Source of the DNA: Petrolisthes cinctipes
Taxonomy: Eukaryota > Arthropoda > Malacostraca > Decapoda > Porcellanidae
Length of the DNA: 64,000 nucleotides
Reading direction: 5' to 3'
Assembly (NCBI GenBank): GCA_033782935.1
Contig: JAWQEG010002439.1
Location: 1 to 64,000 of the forward strand
Shown: one piece after another, positions 47,232-64,000 of the stretch
Position numbering within the stretch: the first letter of the stretch is position 1
How the letters are laid out: every line of letters starts with the position of its first letter
Notes under the pieces: generated by a model
Told to the model about the DNA's origin: nothing
The model's database searches: none
Seen by the model: only the letters and a program-made list of their open reading frames with translations
Program-made: the position numbers and the translations under genes

Positions 47232-48330
47232 TTAGGTCTACCACGTTTCATTTATTTTACTATTAGGTTCAGCACCGGACAGACGCTGTTTTTCGCAAAT
47301 ATCTCCTAAATGAATCGTTGTATAAGTATAATATTTCAGCACACTACCTATAACATCCGGACCTAATTTATGGCTGACATACCATATTACTATATGTGTT
47401 ATGTTAGGAGTTTACTCGTGAAAAATAACACAAAGCTGCCACTGGCCAGTCATATTGATGCATTCGAAGGAAAGTGTGCCCCCCCCCCCACACCCTCCCA
47501 AACCATTCCTAACCACAACTACTTCTCCCACTTCTCACCCTCGTTATCCCTCCTCTTCTCCCCCTACCTCCTCACCTCCCTCATCACCCGTGTACCTCAT
47601 ACCTCAGAGAGGGGGAGGGGATACGGGAGACTGTGGATATTCAATTAAGGCATAAATTGCTTATTTAAAAAGGTAAAGAACACATGAAGCAACCATGAAC
47701 GATTTTATTTGGTTGGCCAAAAGCCAAACTGACTTCATTCTTCTGGTGGCCTTAGACACGTGGGTTATTATCCGGCTATACGGCCATTAACAACGGGATT
47801 AGCTAATGCTTTAATGGTCGTTTGACCCACTCTGGTTTTCATGTCCACACACAACAGTAACTGTATTAAACAATATTACTAATGAACGATACGTATATAC
47901 ATACTGTCATATGTAACTATTATTTATGTACGTAATTAGAATAAGAAAAAAAAATCAAAGATGGAAGGTGGATGGTGTATATATATAGTGGGGTGAAGAG
48001 TGAAACGGGGAGGGGGATAATGTGATATTGGGGTAGGGAAGGAAGGAGTGGTGTGGGGGGTGTTGGTAGAGGGGTTACACGAGTACCCCACACTCGTCCC
48101 ATTCACTATAACACCTTAGATATGATGATTGGATTAGGCTTAATATCACTCAGTAAACTCCTAACATAACACATACAGTAATATGGTATGTCAGCCATAA
48201 ATTAGGTCCGGGTGTTAAAGATAGTGCGCTGAAATATTATATTGATACAACGATTCGTTTAGGAGATATTTGCGAAAAACAGCGTCTGTCCGGCGCTGAA
48301 ACGAATAGTAGACGAATGTTAGACCTCCTT
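47232..48330. mobile_element. Foldback element, arms 47232-47415 and 48150-48330
   Basis: The left arm ('GACAGACGCTGTTTTTCGCA', 'ACATCCGGACCTAATTTATG') is matched in reverse by the right arm ('GCGAAAAACAGCGTCTGTCC', 'CATAAATTAGGTCCGGGTGT'). Arms are about 180 bp at roughly 90 percent identity by eye. The 735-bp centre has a C run and pyrimidine-rich DNA with no plausible gene. Confidence 0.75.
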
Positions 48331-48351
48331 TAATTAAGGGGATATTTAAGA

Positions 48352-48525
48352 ATGTCACGGTTTTGCTGCATGGTGAGATGTTCTAACACAGACAAACTTC
48401 CTGGTTTGTCCTTCTTTTGGATCCGTAAGGTGATAAGAAACCAAGGAGAAGCACACCAGAAACTCCTGCTGATTAAGAGAAGGAATTTATGGTTCTCCCG
48501 AATATCCAACTGCTGTCTGTCATGA
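48352..48525 (+). pseudogene. Truncated THAP-like zinc-finger ORF
   Basis: 57 codons starting 'MSRFCCMVRCSNTDKLPGLS' and continuing through 'RKVIRNQGE' and 'KRRNLWFSRISN' before TGA. This resembles the first half of a THAP domain (C-x2-4-C, then G-x-S-F and a conserved Trp) as in P-element transposases and many animal THAP proteins. The C-terminal C-x2-H of the finger is absent. It sits directly after the foldback element, which may be its mobile carrier. Confidence 0.5.
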
Positions 48526-48963
48526 TGGCGGTGGTACTTATTTCCCAGTACATACTATGTCTTAAGACTTATTCTCTACAGTTTCGACACACATTATACC
48601 ACTCATACGCATAACGTGGTGTTTTGTTTCGTGTTTACTTTTGTCAGCTGATCGAGCTTGCTTTTGATTGGCTGGAGTCAGTCCAGTCACTTGAAAGACG
48701 CCACCCTGATTGGCTGAACGACATAGGGCCCCCGGGAAGATTTAGGACTCCCTAACTACTTTGGAACAGGATAGGACGCCCTAAAAAAATTTTGAGTATA
48801 CCAACTTAGGGCATGAGATAGGATGTCCTAACCTATTCCTATCTTAGGACTCCCTAAGTCAGATAGGACGGCGTGGCTGCCCTAAGTTAGGATACGTTTG
48901 AGTATCCGACCCCTGAACCATTTTTTAAAGACAGATCCGTTCCTGAAGGAAGGGATAACCATA

Positions 48964-49191
48964 TTACATCTCTTCTATAATTCCGTTGCCAGGTTGAAAG
49001 GCAGCTTGAATGATTTTTGTTGCCTGCATCATGGAGTTATAAATACCTCCATGGGATAGAGGTGTAAATCTTGGAGCAAATAGATACTCCGGCTCAAAAT
49101 ACGCCACCTTTGTGGATCCGGCCCTGTCAGTCTGTAGATAATCTGACAGGTCTCCTTCCTGAATGAACTGGCGGTACGGAGGAAAGGGTAG
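48964..49191 (-). pseudogene. Orphan ORF fragment
   Basis: Minus-strand frame of 75 codons bounded by stops, without a suitable start: it includes 'YRQFIQEGDLSDYLQ', 'YFEPEYLFAPRFTPLSHGG' and 'MMQATKIIQAAFQPGNG'. The composition is protein-like and not low complexity. I do not recognise it. It may be an exon or a relic of a mobile element. Confidence 0.35.
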
Positions 49192-49199
49192 CTATTTTA

Positions 49200-51405
49200 T
49201 ATGGCAATGCTCTATATCTCAGTGCTGAAAGAGAATTGACTGTGCATTGGTCATAATGAGGTCATTGGTGGACAGGTAGGATATAGCTACTATAGTTCTT
49301 GGGTGCTGCGACGGTCGAGTTGATAACTAGACCGTGGGTGCTACAGTCATGTGGGAGATGTGTACAGTACATGTCCACATAGGTGTGGAGCTTGTCAGGG
49401 GGTGTAGACGATTTCGAACTTGTCGAAATTATTCTTCGTGGGTGGTGAGTGATGATAGTGGCGTGTGCGTTAGTAATGTATGCTGTAGGGTTCAAATTGT
49501 GAGAAGTCCTTAAATCCCTGTTTAATTATAAGGCGACGTACCATACTGCACAGCCCAAAGCTCCTCGATCCTTCTATCTTTGCCGAGTCGCCAATAGTTA
49601 CATGTTTATGCCCTGATAAGTCCTGATCCAATCCACTTGGGTGACGGGTGCGGGGGGCCAAGGGGCGGAGATTGTTTTTCTCTCCTGCTGAGGCTCTTGG
49701 GTATGCCATTAAAATGTCCGTCCATTCCAAACTATTCTGGGTTTATTCCTCCATCCCCGCTAACCTCGACTGACCTACTCATGCATGTTTGGCATTAGAA
49801 TCTACAATTGAATGGATTCGATCTCCCGTTGTTTTCATTATACGAGTCCGGTGTGCTAGCCATTCACTCACCACCCTGCTTGATTGGTTGGTTGGTTGGG
49901 AAGATGGAACATGAATCAGGTGTTTGTCGTCCATGCCAGTACAGGTGTGCATGGAGTCCCAAGGTCAGCTTTTCTTCTTTCAGTTGTGTGTGTGGTTATT
50001 TCTTGTACACTTTCTTTGGGTTGTAAATTAAGTTTAGAGTGTCTTTCCATCTTCCTCCCAGCAGCCTATTTATTGTATTGTTGGAATGGTGTGTGTTGAG
50101 ATATGTTAGTGAAAGACTGCTGAGTGTTATAACAAGATCTAGAATACCATTTTAGATCTTGCATGGGTTATAAGATACTATGTGAGATGTGCTGTTTGTC
50201 GGTCAAAAACTGGGGAGTTATAAGGAGCTGTGAATTGTATTGATATATGTTGCTGAAAGACTGGTGAAAGTTTTAATTTGCAATGAGTTATGTTGTGTTG
50301 TGTTGCTGAAAAACTGGTGAGAAATTCATTGCCTTGTGTTGTGTTTTGTTGTGTTGTGTTGCGATGGTGAAATATTGGTCCATGGGAGTTTTAAGCTGAG
50401 ACAAGTTTTTCCACTGTAAACAAGTTAACCCCCTTCGTCTATAGAGAATTATAAGATGCTATGATTTGACTTAATACTCTCAGACGAACGGAAGAACACA
50501 TGTATGGATTTTTCAGAAGTGGTGAGTTGCTTTAAGTTGACGTTATCTATCATAAGCTATTAAGAGGTATATAGTACAATGTTGGAAAATGTGGAGCAAG
50601 TGATTCCTTCAAACTATTCCAACTAAAACAGGCCACCATTATTTTATGTTAATCTGATCCTGTTTCCTGCATGGCATACTTTGGAAGAATCAAGGCGCTC
50701 TAATGTACCAAAAGTGTATTACTATTACCCCTTAAATCAAGTGAACCAACTGCTTTTTTTACCAGTGAGTGAAGAGAAATATTCAGTGTAATATATCGTC
50801 TTTTTCTATAATCAGATGTTATACCTTCTGAGTATATATTGCAATCCCTTTCTAAATAATCAGAAAGTGTATCCAAAACAAAGACTGATGGCATCTTGAC
50901 TATACCATACGTCACAATCATATATTATTATAACCGATTGTATTGTTATTATGACTTGTGGTGGTGGTGGTGGTGGTGGTTGTTGTGTTGGTAAGGTGGG
51001 TTATGGGGTTCACAATATCCAGTAAGCTTATTATGTTATCTTCTTCTTTCCTCGTGACATCATAATGGCGGTGTATGTATGTGTGTGTGTGTGTGTGTGT
51101 GTAGTTTACATGGACAATAGGAAACATTGTACAAACAAGTATAATATTTTCTTGCATGAAAATATGTAAACAAAACCTTGAGATTTAATTCCATATAAGG
51201 TAAATTTCCACTTGAAATGAAATCTCTTACCTCTGAGCCTCGAGGGGTTCCAAAACAAGACGGGATGAATGATAATTAAAAATTAAAAATTAAAAAAAAT
51301 ACACGATTAAATGACCTAATTAGAGTCATTAGACTGTCACACAACGTAATAATCATTACTGCAGGCACCCCGTCCACCAACAACAGAATAAATAGATGTT
51401 GTTCC

Positions 51406-51454
<49 letters not shown>

Positions 51455-52165
51455 GACTTGTTAAGGTACACAATAAACCATCTGACTTACCACTTTCCAG
51501 AAACAGGTGCAAACTAGTATTATGAAATGTTATAGCAGTATGTTTTCAATAAAGGAACATTGTGACCAAAGGCTACACAACACTGACCTTTACTTATTAC
51601 TCCTTCATCACAATACATCTCCATAATGGCTGATGGGCTTGGCTTTATGGTCACGTGACTTTTATTACACTTTTCACATTGTCACGAATAAACACAACAA
51701 TGTTTGTTTTTTACTCCTCACGACTCAAGAGGACTACTGTACCTTATACCTATACCAACCAAAGCAATAATATGGGTGAATAAACTATTTGAACTTATTT
51801 CATTATGTTAACTACCAGTCTGTAATTAGTAATAGTCTACAGAGCTAATCGGAATAAGTAAATAACACATGACCCGAGTCGTGGGCAAGAATTGAACCTG
51901 TACACCTGTGACCTTTGATAGTGATGGAGTGTTGGGCCACGTTGGGTGTCACCAAGCAGAAAAAATACTTTCATTTTCTTCATATTCTAAAACACCACAT
52001 GTGTCTTGTAGGGACAATGTGTACAGAACTTGAGAATACTAGTTACAAAGCTACAGTTCCATGTAGGGAGACCTCACACAATGTAATGTAATGATCATAT
52101 ACAAAATTCTGGAGTCAAGCAGCGATATTGTGTGTGACGTCTAAAGCCTACTGTACTGTATATAC
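49200..52165. other. Mostly non-coding; one TTAA MITE and simple repeats
   Basis: Short ORFs only. Contains 'AAGATCTAGAATACC' at 50142, similar to 18120. Simple repeats are (GGT)n at 50957-50979, (GT)n at 51081-51103 and (CA)n(TA)n at 51411-51454. The TTAA MITE at 50560-50735 is listed separately. Confidence 0.45.
50560..50735. mobile_element. TTAA-type hairpin MITE
   Basis: Runs from TTAAGAGGTA to TACCCCTTAA. The internal hairpin is 'GATTCCTTCAAACTATTCC' against 'GGCATACTTTGGAAGAATCA'. Confidence 0.82.
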
Positions 52166-52302
52166 TGTACATGCATAACATAACTAATAAATATAGGGGC
52201 GGTATGTATCAAACAGTGGGTAACACCTGTGTCTTCAAGGACACTATGGAGGTTATATGTGATATTATCCACAAGCAGAATGTAGGAGGTCAGTCTGGTG
52301 AT

Positions 52303-64000
<11,698 letters not shown>

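Overview
The window is eukaryotic. It has interrupted genes with GT/AG introns, dense microsatellites, minisatellites and many short inverted-repeat transposons. A RagC/D GTPase whose sequence follows the animal family closely, together with the repeat style, suggests an arthropod, most likely a decapod crustacean. That is inference; nothing in the sequence names the species. No rRNA, tRNA gene, CRISPR or prokaryotic operon is seen.

Layout. 1-8.3 kb is almost all simple repeats, minisatellites and TTAA-flanked hairpin elements (MITEs). 8.26-11.4 kb is a nest: three TA-flanked MITEs abut, and the third was split by a 5'-truncated but ORF-intact LINE. 12-19.9 kb is mostly non-coding with scattered MITEs, one tRNA-like SINE and a possible first exon near 17.3 kb. 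19.95-22.74 kb is a near-perfect inverted repeat with 1-kb arms, each carrying the same hAT-like element. 22.8-25.7 kb holds a degenerate RNase H-bearing LINE on the minus strand. 28.1-29.4 kb carries the first four coding exons of an S9 (prolyl oligopeptidase type) peptidase whose catalytic part is not seen. 30.7-31.4 kb has a charged Lys/Glu/Asp-rich ORF on the minus strand.

35.06-45.0 kb holds a complete eight-exon RagC/D gene on the minus strand (379 aa), whose first coding exon contributes only the ATG. Its introns are full of transposons, including a decayed Tigger/pogo-like element. 47.2-49.2 kb contains a foldback repeat, a truncated THAP-like ORF and an orphan ORF fragment.

52.3 kb to the window end is the most notable locus: a plus-strand secreted protein of at least 2,512 residues spread over seven exons. 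Its order is signal peptide, Cys-rich exon, large Lys-rich repeat exon, four Cys modules, then a Thr/Pro/Ser mucin-like exon of about 4.9 kb that is still open at the edge. I do not recognise it as a named family. The long minus-strand 'ORFs' over the mucin repeat are shadows.

The genes do not form a pathway. RagC/D is a nutrient-sensing mTORC1 GTPase, the peptidase fragment is an isolated gene 5' part, and the mucin-like gene encodes a probable structural or protective secretion.
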